Positions 52,735 through 59,348 of a stretch of 59,348 nt of DNA are shown here, piece after piece; the first letter of the stretch is position 1; every line of letters starts with the position of its first letter. The stretch is from Aquificota bacterium (lineage in GTDB: Bacteria > Aquificota > Aquificia > Aquificales > Aquificaceae), in assembly GCA_030549905.1 (NCBI GenBank), contig JAUQQK010000012.1, positions 1 to 59,348 of the forward strand, in the 5' to 3' direction. A model generated the notes under the pieces. That model did no database searches. It was not told where the DNA came from and saw only the letters and a program-made list of their open reading frames with translations. A program made the position numbers and the translations under genes.

Positions 52735-53419
52735 AGACCTTAGCGTCTATTACGGAGAAGTGCGTGCCTTGGAGGGCATAAGCCTGAGGGTCTTTGAAAA
52801 TTCTGCGATGGTGGTTTTTGGCTCAAACGGCTCGGGAAAAAGCTCTCTCTTAAAAGCCATAATGGGTCTTGTGCCTTATCAGGGGAAGGTTTTCTTTAAA
52901 GGAAAAAACATAGACAGTCTTGAAACCCACAAAAGGGTTGCCCTTGGCATAAGCCTTGCCACAGACCTTAAAAACCTCTTTCCCTACATGAGCGTGGAGG
53001 AAAACCTCCTGCTTGGTGCTTACAGGAGGGGAGGAAGGGAAAGGTTTGAAAAAGTATATGAATACTTTCCTGAGCTTTTTGAGGTAAGGAAAAGAAGGGT
53101 GGGTGAGCTTTCTGGAGGTTATCAGAGGATGGTCTCCATAGGAAGGGCTCTCATGTCCTCTCCTGAGCTTCTGATGATAGATGAGCTTTCTCTGGGTCTT
53201 GCTCCAAAGGTGGTGGAAAGGCTTGCGCAGGTGCTTCTTGAGATAAGAAAAAAGGAAGAGGTCTCTCTTCTTTTGGTGGAACAGGAGATATACGACGTGT
53301 CCTCTGTAGTATGCTCTCATGGTTATGTGCTTGACCTTGGAAGGCTCGTGGCTCAGGGGAAGGTAAAGGAGCTTTTGGAGAAGGACGTGGTAAGAAGGGT
53401 TTATCTGGGAATAGCTTAA
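52709..53419 (+). CDS. livF: ABC transporter ATPase, LivF type
   Basis: This 236-aa ATPase is the second nucleotide-binding subunit. It has LSVYYGEVRALEGISLRV, Walker A GSNGSGKSSLL, LATDLKNLFPYMSVEENLLLGAY, signature LSGGYQRMVSIGRAL and Walker B LLMIDELSLGLAP. The TTG at 52709 gives a start inside livG; an internal GTG or ATG further on would lose the first strand, so the TTG is accepted. It ends tail to tail with surE with a 4-nt overlap. Confidence 0.87.
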   Translation: MERELLRVEDLSVYYGEVRALEGISLRVFENSAMVVFGSNGSGKSSLLKAIMGLVPYQGKVFFKGKNIDSLETHKRVALGISLATDLKNLFPYMSVEENLLLGAYRRGGRERFEKVYEYFPELFEVRKRRVGELSGGYQRMVSIGRALMSSPELLMIDELSLGLAPKVVERLAQVLLEIRKKEEVSLLLVEQEIYDVSSVVCSHGYVLDLGRLVAQGKVKELLEKDVVRRVYLGIA

Positions 53420-54162
53420 AGCCTTTCTCTGAACCACTCTAAAGCCCTGTAGTTGGTGAGATCAAGCTGCAGGGGTGTGATGGAAACATAGCCATGATAG
53501 ACTGCCCAGTAGTCGGTACCTTCCTCCAAGTGCCAGCCAAACTCTTCCGCGGTTATCCAGTAGAGGGGTCTTCCGGAGGGGTCAGAGAGCTTTAAAACCT
53601 TTTCTCTGTATGCCCTCCTGCCCTGACGGGTTAGCATAAAGCCCTTTATCTGGTCTCTTGGAAGGTTTGGAATATTCACGTTCAGGTAAGTGTCCTCTGG
53701 CATGCCCGTATCTAAGACCTTAAGCACCACCTCCTTTGCGGTCTTTGCCAGCTCTCTAAAGTCTATGTCCTCTCTTCCGAAGGCGGAGAAGGCTACGGAG
53801 GGTATGCCCAGAATTCTTCCCTCCATGGTACCCGATACGGTGCCCGAATAAGTTATGTCCTCTCCGAGGTTTGGTCCCTCGTTTATACCGGAGCAGACAA
53901 GGTCAGGCTTTTTCCCATCAAGGAACAGATAGTATCCAAAATGCACGCAGTCCGCAGGAGTTCCGCCTATCACCGTCCAGAAGTCTTCATCTATCCTTCT
54001 TATCCTCAAGGGCTGGCTGAAGGTCAGGGAGTGTCCCACACCGCTCAGGTTTCTGTCGGGTGCTACCGTGATAACCCTTCCAAGGCTTTTGAGCTCTTCC
54101 CTCAGAGCCTTTATACCCTCAGAAAAATATCCGTCGTCGTTGGTTAGCAAAAAGACGGGCAT
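53416..54162 (-). CDS. surE: 5'-nucleotidase SurE
   Basis: SurE is a metal-dependent nucleoside monophosphate phosphatase linked with stationary-phase survival. The 248-aa protein has LLTNDDGYFSEGIKAL with the DD metal ligands, APDRNLSGVGHSLTF near residue 35, GTPADCVHFGYY near 69, SGINEGPNLGEDITYSGTVSGTMEG in two parts near 90-112, and a C-terminal DYWAVYHGYVSITPL. It diverges from dnaC over 18 bp. Confidence 0.95.
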   Translation of the reverse strand: MPVFLLTNDDGYFSEGIKALREELKSLGRVITVAPDRNLSGVGHSLTFSQPLRIRRIDEDFWTVIGGTPADCVHFGYYLFLDGKKPDLVCSGINEGPNLGEDITYSGTVSGTMEGRILGIPSVAFSAFGREDIDFRELAKTAKEVVLKVLDTGMPEDTYLNVNIPNLPRDQIKGFMLTRQGRRAYREKVLKLSDPSGRPLYWITAEEFGWHLEEGTDYWAVYHGYVSITPLQLDLTNYRALEWFRERL

Positions 54163-54180
54163 TAGCTATATTTTATCTTC
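54163..54180. promoter_or_regulatory. 18-bp bidirectional promoter region between surE and dnaC
   Basis: The gap TAGCTATATTTTATCTTC is the whole space between the two start codons. On plus, TATATT ends 8 nt before the dnaC ATG. On minus, TAAAAT ends 7 nt before the surE ATG. The boxes overlap, so the two promoters share DNA and exclude leaders on both sides. Confidence 0.5.
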
Positions 54181-54828
54181 ATGGCATGTGCCAGGTGCGG
54201 TGGAAGTGGTTTCATTGACAGGAGCGGTGTCCTTGAGCTGTGCGACTGCAGGTATGAGGTAAATCTTACACGCTATCTTAACATACCCCCACGCTTTGAG
54301 CCTGCAAGCTTTGAAAACTATGTGCCCGTCTCACCCTCTCAGAAGAAGGCTTTAGAGGTATGCAAACTTTATGCCCTCACCTTTGACCCGAAGGAGGGCA
54401 GGGGGCTCACGCTTATAGGACCACCACAGATGGGAAAGACCCATTTGGCGGTAGCCCTGTTAAAGGCTGTCTATAAGGAAAAAAAGATAAGGGGGCTCTT
54501 TTTTGATACAAAGGACCTCTTCTACAGGCTTCAAGGCTACGCAGGCACGGAAAGATACGAAAAGCTAATGAGGGCTGTTCTTCACGTGCCGCTCCTCGTG
54601 CTTGATGACCTGGGCAGTGAGAGGCTCTCCGACTGGAGGATAGAAACCCTATCCCACATTATTAGCCACAGGTATAACTATCTTAAAAGCACCATAATAA
54701 CCACCAACTACCCCCTTATGAGGCAATCTTCTGAAGAGATAGCAAGAGCTTTAGAGGAAAGGCTCTCTCCAGCCATAGTGGGCAAGATAACCCAGGCAAA
54801 CGAAACTGTTTATCTGATGGAGGTTTGA
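54181..54828 (+). CDS. dnaC: DnaC-type replicative helicase loader (AAA+ ATPase)
   Basis: The 215-aa protein is an AAA+ ATPase of the DnaC/DnaI group, which loads DnaB helicase. It begins with a short zinc-ribbon-like part (CARCGGSG, then CDCRYE), followed by Walker A GPPQMGKTHLAVALL near residue 80, Walker B VLDDLGSERLSDW near 140 and sensor 1 IITTNYP near 180. The box VII arginine may be in ALEERL. Aquifex has a similar short DnaC. IstB transposition helpers are related, but no partner transposase gene is adjacent. Confidence 0.82.
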   Translation: MACARCGGSGFIDRSGVLELCDCRYEVNLTRYLNIPPRFEPASFENYVPVSPSQKKALEVCKLYALTFDPKEGRGLTLIGPPQMGKTHLAVALLKAVYKEKKIRGLFFDTKDLFYRLQGYAGTERYEKLMRAVLHVPLLVLDDLGSERLSDWRIETLSHIISHRYNYLKSTIITTNYPLMRQSSEEIARALEERLSPAIVGKITQANETVYLMEV

Positions 54829-54831
54829 CCC

Positions 54832-55485
54832 TTATAAGAAAAGAGCCAGTATGAGGGCTGGCAGGAGGTTGAGGGTCTTCAAACCCTCTAAAAGTCCGAG
54901 GAGTTTAAGACCTGTAAGAAGCATAAGCCCTCCACCTATAAAGAGCGTGTTTGCCATGGCTTGCTCTTTAAGAAACTCACCGAAGAAGTAAGCCAGAAGG
55001 GTTATAGAACCCTGAAAGAAAAGTACATAAAGGGCGGAAAGGAAAAGACCCCTGCCAAGGGTGCTGCTGAGCACTATGGAAGAAAAGCCGTCCATAAAGG
55101 CTTTTGAAAGTATCAGAGAGCTGTCTCCTTTTGTGCCTTCAAGAATACAGCCCATAAGGGTCATGGGACCTACAGTAAATAGCAGTGAAGCTGACACAAA
55201 GCCCTTAGCCATGCCTCCAGAAGAGCCAGAAAGGACTTCTAACCTCTCCTCAAGCCTTAATATATGCCCCAAGGCAGAGCCTAAGATTAGCAGGAAAAAG
55301 ACCTTCAGAAGCTCAGGCTTATTTTCAGAGATGAGCCTTATGCCCAGAAGAAGTGTAAAGAGGGCTATGCCCTTCATTATGGAGCCTTTTAACACCTCTG
55401 GAAGCCTGTTAGAGAGCATGTAGCCCACAGTAGAGCCTGCCACTATGAGAAGGCTGTTGACAAGGGTTCCAAAGCCAGGGAACAT
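54832..55485 (-). CDS. DUF554 family membrane protein
   Basis: This 217-aa protein has about seven membrane helices and the DUF554 features: GTLVNSLLIVAGSTVGYML at the start, a KGIALFTLLLGIRL helix, FVSASLLFTVGPMTLMGCILEG near residue 100, KAFMDGFSSIVLSSTLG near 128, and FIGGGLMLLTGLKLLGL near the end. The family is a putative transporter with no settled substrate. Its start overlaps the stop of the glycosyltransferase-like gene by one base; 3 nt separate it from dnaC tail to tail. Confidence 0.85.
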   Translation of the reverse strand: MFPGFGTLVNSLLIVAGSTVGYMLSNRLPEVLKGSIMKGIALFTLLLGIRLISENKPELLKVFFLLILGSALGHILRLEERLEVLSGSSGGMAKGFVSASLLFTVGPMTLMGCILEGTKGDSSLILSKAFMDGFSSIVLSSTLGRGLFLSALYVLFFQGSITLLAYFFGEFLKEQAMANTLFIGGGLMLLTGLKLLGLLEGLKTLNLLPALILALFL

Positions 55486-56693
55486 CAGCCTTCGCTGTTT
55501 TGCTGACTCTGAGCCTGTGCAAGTATGTTGTTAAAGGTATTAAGCAGAAACTCTCCCCTGTCCTCCGGCGTGTATCTTTCCAGAACCTTCTGCCTTGCCC
55601 TTTCTCCTATTTCCTTTGCCTGCTGGAGGTTTTCAAGGTAATAGACCACCTTCTCCTCAATGTCCGCCCTGTCAAGGGGCAGGTATGTAATGACCTCCTC
55701 CGGTATGAAAAAGCCCGGCAGGGTAGCCCTGTAGTCTATTAGAGGGGCACTGCCCATGTAAGCAACCTCTAAAGGCAGAAAGCCCACGCCCGTTGGCACC
55801 GCATGAGGATAACTGAGTATGGTCATGTAAGAACGTCCCACCAGCTCAAGTACCTCCCTCCAGTTTTCTACCTTTACATGCTCATGCCCTTCTTTTAGCT
55901 CTCCTTCGAAGGCACCCACTATTTTGAGGTTTATACCCTCAAGGAAGCTGAGAAGATACCACCTTTTCCTTGCGGTGGCATAGAGGCTAATATCGTTTAG
56001 AAACCTAAGATAGTCCTGCGGGTTTTCTGAGCGCCACCTGATGAATTCTTCCTGAAACTGCGGGTTAAACATGGAAAGCAGGTATTCACTAACATAAAGT
56101 ATGTGGGCTTCAGGGTTTCTGAAGAGGAACTCGCCCACTTCAAAGAAGAAAGGAATAAAGTCTTCCCTTGTATTCTGTGAGACTTGGCTTGCCAGTATGG
56201 CAGGGTCAATCACCGGACCAAAGAAAAGCACCTCTATATCCTTTTCCTCAGAGGGCTGGACCATCTGGCTCGGGTCCACGAAGGGTGTTATGTAAAAACT
56301 ACCCTTTTCAAGCCCAAGAAACCTGAGGCTGTCTGCATATTTGAGGTCTGTAAAGACCGCAAGGAAGTTGTTTGTATTCCTGAGGTCAAGAAGGGGTGGG
56401 TAATAGAAGAGAGGCTCGTCGGTAAAAAGGCTCACATGCACAAAGCCGTAGGCGTCGCAAAGGGCTACCTTCTGCCCGTCTTCCCTCTGACCGAATATGA
56501 CACCGCTCGCGTTTATGTCAAGCACAAAGAGGGGGGCAAAGTCTAAAAGCTTCTGCACCACTTCCTGAAGCTCCCCTTCTGTAAGGTCAAACTCCTCTAC
56601 CTGAGCCCCCTTTTGTCTCAGCACCTCAAGAATACCAAGCACATGCCTGTGAATTCCAAGCTCCTTTCCCTGTTTTAAAAAGGCTATTCTCAT
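55485..56693 (-). CDS. Glycosyltransferase-like protein (CgeB/GT-B type)
   Basis: The 402-aa protein looks like a GT-B fold with a CgeB-type arrangement. The N-terminal half has MRIAFLKQGKELGIHRHVLGIL and a VSLFTDEPLFYYPP strand-loop. The C-terminal half holds the sequence GRSYMTILSYPHAVPTGVGFLPLEVAYMGSAPLIDYRATLPGFF in pieces, which matches the nucleotide-sugar binding region of CgeB-like proteins, and a final helix after KVLERYTPEDRGEFLL. The sugar donor and acceptor are unknown. In related clusters such proteins modify flagellin or lipopolysaccharide; none of those genes is here. Confidence 0.6.
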   Translation of the reverse strand: MRIAFLKQGKELGIHRHVLGILEVLRQKGAQVEEFDLTEGELQEVVQKLLDFAPLFVLDINASGVIFGQREDGQKVALCDAYGFVHVSLFTDEPLFYYPPLLDLRNTNNFLAVFTDLKYADSLRFLGLEKGSFYITPFVDPSQMVQPSEEKDIEVLFFGPVIDPAILASQVSQNTREDFIPFFFEVGEFLFRNPEAHILYVSEYLLSMFNPQFQEEFIRWRSENPQDYLRFLNDISLYATARKRWYLLSFLEGINLKIVGAFEGELKEGHEHVKVENWREVLELVGRSYMTILSYPHAVPTGVGFLPLEVAYMGSAPLIDYRATLPGFFIPEEVITYLPLDRADIEEKVVYYLENLQQAKEIGERARQKVLERYTPEDRGEFLLNTFNNILAQAQSQQNSEG

Positions 56694-56743
56694 GGTTTAA
56701 AAATGATAGCATAAAGCAGGGCTTTTAGCCTATATTTAAAGCT

Positions 56744-57256
56744 ATGGAAAGGCTCTCCATATCACAGAAGGAGCTAAAGGAGTTGTATGAGAAAGACTTT
56801 GCTCTGTGGGCAGAGCTTAACGCACAGCTTTTGAGGGAAGGGCATTTTGAGCTTTTGGACGTGGAGAACCTTGCGGAGGAGATAGAGGATATGGCAAGGT
56901 CTGAGCTAAGGTCTTGCATAAGCTACCTTGTGGTAATAATGGTGCATATGTATAAGTGGGACCACTTCAGACATCTGACAAAAGGCGGTACCCAAAAGGG
57001 TGGCTTTAGCTGGGTCTATAGCGTGGAAAGGGCAAGGGAGGAAATACGCATGCTTTTTGAGGACTCGCCAAGCCTTAAGAGAAAGCTACCCGAGATGTTA
57101 GAAAAAGCCTGGAGGCTTGCCTCTGTTGATATCCTTGAGGAGGTGGCAAAGCTTGGAGTAAGGCTAAAGAGAAAAGACCTTCCTCAAAACTGCCCCTATA
57201 CCTACGAGGAGCTTATGGAAAGGGATTTGGAAAAGGAGCTGGAGGAGTTGTTATGA
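56744..57256 (+). CDS. DUF29 family protein, copy 1
   Basis: The 170-aa protein belongs to DUF29, a small helical family common in thermophiles and cyanobacteria and of unknown function. The core LYEKDFALWAELNAQLLREG, DVENLAEEIEDMARSELRS, VVIMVHMYKWDHFR and CPYTYEELMERDLEKEL is complete. From residue 9 to the end it is identical to copy 2. The first eight residues (MERLSISQ) differ, as they come from outside the duplicated unit. Its stop overlaps the copy 2 start. Confidence 0.85.
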   Translation: MERLSISQKELKELYEKDFALWAELNAQLLREGHFELLDVENLAEEIEDMARSELRSCISYLVVIMVHMYKWDHFRHLTKGGTQKGGFSWVYSVERAREEIRMLFEDSPSLKRKLPEMLEKAWRLASVDILEEVAKLGVRLKRKDLPQNCPYTYEELMERDLEKELEELL

Positions 57257-57763
57257 AAAAGGGACTTGTTTCTCCTAAGGAGCTAAAGGAGCTGTATGAG
57301 AAAGACTTTGCTCTGTGGGCAGAGCTTAACGCACAGCTTTTGAGGGAAGGGCATTTTGAGCTTTTGGACGTGGAGAACCTTGCGGAGGAGATAGAGGATA
57401 TGGCAAGGTCTGAGCTAAGGTCTTGCATAAGCTACCTTGTGGTAATAATGGTGCATATGTATAAGTGGGACCACTTCAGACATCTGACAAAAGGCGGTAC
57501 CCAAAAGGGTGGCTTTAGCTGGGTCTATAGCGTGGAAAGGGCAAGGGAGGAAATACGCATGCTTTTTGAGGACTCGCCAAGCCTTAAGAGAAAGCTACCC
57601 GAGATGTTAGAAAAAGCCTGGAGGCTTGCCTCTGTTGATATCCTTGAGGAGGTGGCAAAGCTTGGAGTAAGGCTAAAGAGAAAAGACCTTCCTCAAAACT
57701 GCCCCTATACCTACGAGGAGCTTATGGAAAGGGATTTGGAAAAGGAGCTGGAGGAGTTGTTAT
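56768..57763 (+). repeat. Tandem duplication of a DUF29 gene, 509-bp unit
   Basis: The first two genes start 509 bp apart and so do the second and third. By eye the DNA of copies 1 and 2 is identical from about 56786 to 57256 against 57295 to 57765, with two or three differences near the start. The first 96 bp of copy 3 also match copy 2 exactly, so the junction was copied too. The unit is not a multiple of three, but ATGA overlaps keep each gene in its own frame. Confidence 0.9.
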
Positions 57764-57765
57764 GA
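57253..57765 (+). CDS. DUF29 family protein, copy 2
   Basis: This 170-aa protein is identical to copy 1 apart from its first eight residues (MKKGLVSP). The start is an ATGA overlap with copy 1. Because it shares its 5' end with copy 3 and its body and 3' end with copy 1, it is the product of an unequal crossover between an ancestral pair. Confidence 0.85.
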   Translation: MKKGLVSPKELKELYEKDFALWAELNAQLLREGHFELLDVENLAEEIEDMARSELRSCISYLVVIMVHMYKWDHFRHLTKGGTQKGGFSWVYSVERAREEIRMLFEDSPSLKRKLPEMLEKAWRLASVDILEEVAKLGVRLKRKDLPQNCPYTYEELMERDLEKELEELL

Positions 57766-58259
57766 AAAAGGGACTTGTTTCTCCTAAGGAGCTAAAGGAG
57801 CTGTATGAGAAAGACTTTGCTCTGTGGGCAGAGCTTAACGCACAGCTTTTGAGGGAAAAAGCCTACGAGTTTGTGGATTGGGAAAACCTGCTTGAGGAGA
57901 TAGAAGACATGGGGAGGAGCAAACTTGATGCCTGCATAAGCTATCTGGCTGTTATAATGGAGCATTTATACAAGTATGAACATTTAAGGCATATGGTTTA
58001 TGGAGGGAGGGAAAGGGGTGGACGCGGGTGGATAAAGAGCATAGCCAATTCAAGACTTGCCATAAGGTCTATACTCCGCAGAAATCCGAGCCTGAAGGTC
58101 AAGCTACCCCTTGAGCTTGAAAGTGCATGGGAGGATGCAAAGGACGCCCTGAGAGTGTGGCTGGAGCTAAACGGGCGAAAAGCCGAAGACTTCCGCATAC
58201 CAGAAAAGTGTCCCTACACCTTTGAGCAGGTTATGGAATATGAGCCATGGAAGAAGTAG
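57762..58259 (+). CDS. DUF29 family protein, copy 3
   Basis: The 165-aa protein shares its first 32 residues exactly with copy 2 (MKKGLVSPKELKELYEKD and on to LLRE) and then diverges, keeping the family pattern (WENLLEEIEDMGRSKLDAC, VIMEHLYKYEHLRHMV, CPYTFEQVMEYEPW). It is the older member of the cluster. It ends 9 nt before the convergent GGDEF-EAL gene. Confidence 0.85.
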   Translation: MKKGLVSPKELKELYEKDFALWAELNAQLLREKAYEFVDWENLLEEIEDMGRSKLDACISYLAVIMEHLYKYEHLRHMVYGGRERGGRGWIKSIANSRLAIRSILRRNPSLKVKLPLELESAWEDAKDALRVWLELNGRKAEDFRIPEKCPYTFEQVMEYEPWKK

Positions 58260-58267
58260 GAATAGAG

Positions 58268-59348
58268 CTATGTATAAAGCCTTATGGCTTCTTCTACTGG
58301 CACGGGCTTTCCTAAGTAGAATCCCTGCAAATAGGTGCAGTTCATGGCTCTCAACATTTCTAACTGTTCTTTAGTTTCTACGCCCTCGGCGAGGGTTTTC
58401 ATACCCAGGTCTGTGGCAAGGTTTATTATATTCTTGACCACAGCCCTGACTCTTTCACTTTCTGTGAGCTGTCTTACAAAAGATATGTCAATCTTCAGTA
58501 TATCCACGGGCAGCTTAGAAAGGTATGTAAGAGAGGAATAGCCTGTGCCAAAGTCGTCAAGGGCAACAAGCACACCCTCGTACTCCTTTATTTTCTTTAA
58601 AACAGCCACCGCCCGCTCATAATCTTCCATGAAGATCCTCTCTGTGATTTCAAGGACAATAGGATAGTCCCTGCAATAAATACTGCAGTAGCTTTCAAAG
58701 CTTGCCAGAAAGCTCATGTCTTTAATGCTTTTGGCGGATATGTTTATAGAAATGGTTCTTTTTATTCTTTCATGAAGCTCTACCGCAGTCCTCAGAAGCC
58801 AGCCCTCAAAAGCCCTCAGATACGGGCCGTTTTCAAGATATTCTATAAACACGCCCGGAGAATAAACTTTACCGCTCTTGTCCACAATCCTAACAAGAGC
58901 TTCAAAGCCTGCAAGGCTCAGGTCTGAAGCCTTGAAGTAGGGCTGTAGGTAGAGGGTAAAAAGTCCTTCCTCTACAGCCTTAGACACAAGCTGTTTTGCA
59001 AAGAGAATGTCTCTGAGCTTTTCTTGAAAGGCAGAGCTGTAAAACCTTACCTCCCCCTCTCCAGCCCTCTTAGCCTCCATGAGGGCGGAAACAGCCCTCT
59101 CGTTCAGCGTATCCAGGTCTTCACCGTCCTGAGGGTATATGGCTATCCCAGCATTGAAGGAAAGGCTGATATCAGCGTTGCCCACCGTGAAGGGCTTTTC
59201 AAAGGGCTTTTTCAAAAGCTCCAGAAACTCTGATACATCCTCTTCTTCCTTGTATCTGTAAAGCACTGCAAACTCATCGCCCGCCACCCTTGCAACCATA
59301 CCCTTATTCCTGAAAGCCTCTCCCAGCCTTATGGCAAACTCCTTAAGC
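58268..59348 (-). CDS. GGDEF-EAL domain protein, 5' part outside the window
   Basis: The frame is open to the right edge, so the N-terminus is missing. The visible part begins in a GGDEF domain (LGEAFRNKGMVARVAGDEFAVLY; the motif reads AGDEF) and continues into an EAL phosphodiesterase domain. The EAL catalytic set looks complete: FEALVRIV, SINISAKSI (Asn), LEITERIF, VALDDFGTGYSS, DILKIDISFV (Lys) and LAEGVETKEQ. So c-di-GMP hydrolysis is likely, and AGDEF forms can still be active cyclases. A sensor domain may lie upstream, outside the window. Confidence 0.88.
   Translation of the reverse strand, partial: LKEFAIRLGEAFRNKGMVARVAGDEFAVLYRYKEEEDVSEFLELLKKPFEKPFTVGNADISLSFNAGIAIYPQDGEDLDTLNERAVSALMEAKRAGEGEVRFYSSAFQEKLRDILFAKQLVSKAVEEGLFTLYLQPYFKASDLSLAGFEALVRIVDKSGKVYSPGVFIEYLENGPYLRAFEGWLLRTAVELHERIKRTISINISAKSIKDMSFLASFESYCSIYCRDYPIVLEITERIFMEDYERAVAVLKKIKEYEGVLVALDDFGTGYSSLTYLSKLPVDILKIDISFVRQLTESERVRAVVKNIINLATDLGMKTLAEGVETKEQLEMLRAMNCTYLQGFYLGKPVPVEEAIRLYT

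Noticed and set aside
54181-54828. dnaC-like gene as IstB of an IS21-type element
   Set aside because: No istA gene or terminal repeats are near, and the N-terminal zinc-ribbon-like part fits helicase loaders.
59250-59348. GGDEF domain called inactive because it reads AGDEF
   Set aside because: AGDEF forms are known to be able to make c-di-GMP, and the domain is cut by the window edge, so no call on activity is made.

Overview
The window looks like chromosome of a thermophilic, sulfur-oxidising, chemolithoautotrophic bacterium of the Aquificales (Hydrogenobacter, Hydrogenivirga or Thermocrinis type). This is inference from gene content: a Sox thiosulfate-oxidation cluster without soxCD, futalosine-pathway MqnE, RNase HIII, a DnaC-type helicase loader, bacterial PolX, two sets of membrane-arm Complex I genes, and Lys/Glu-rich proteins packed with little spacing. 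No rRNA gene is present and the species cannot be named.

Layout. 1-403: a CRISPR-type repeat at the left edge, then non-coding DNA. 404-3842 (minus): two DUF2173 genes, an SCP2-like gene, a sigma-54 activator and a PP2C phosphatase, behind a sigma-54 promoter with a tandem palindromic upstream site. 4037-9443 (plus): def, a SpoVG-like gene, a 28-bp dif-like palindrome, an HTH/coiled-coil gene, a Xer-type recombinase, trmD, an exported metallo-beta-lactamase-fold protein and rimO. 9500-26187 (plus): nuoIJKLMN, then nuoA-CD-(Uma2)-H-I-J-K-L-M-N and a glyoxalase-II-like gene. 26182-34924: metG, a lipoprotein, tRNA-Leu(CAG), a YmdB-like phosphoesterase, a double-HepT protein, mqnE, a degenerate GGDEF protein, polX, a metal ABC permease and rnhC. 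34925-37157: an AT-rich scar with two orphan genes, a truncated ORF, a lone CRISPR repeat and an insertion sequence. 37158-43461: lipA and soxWYZAXB plus a double-DUF302 gene. 43580-48706: lepA, then panE, labA-like, a small ORF, grpE, an aminotransferase and a frameshifted metalloprotease gene. 49160-53419: a five-gene Liv-type ABC transporter. 53416-59348: surE, dnaC, DUF554, a glycosyltransferase-like gene, three tandem DUF29 genes and a GGDEF-EAL gene cut by the right edge.

How it works together: SoxAX, SoxYZ and SoxB oxidise thiosulfate in the periplasm. Lack of SoxCD implies that sulfane sulfur is passed on, perhaps to a lipoate-dependent route for which LipA would be relevant. Electrons meet the Nuo modules through a quinone made by the futalosine pathway. 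Outstanding sequence features are the dif/Xer module, the self-contained sigma-54 regulon, near-identical nuoL genes that look gene-converted, a recurrent TATAAT box 6-11 nt before start codons that suggests leaderless mRNAs, 16-18 bp bidirectional promoters, and an exact 509-bp tandem duplication of DUF29 genes.
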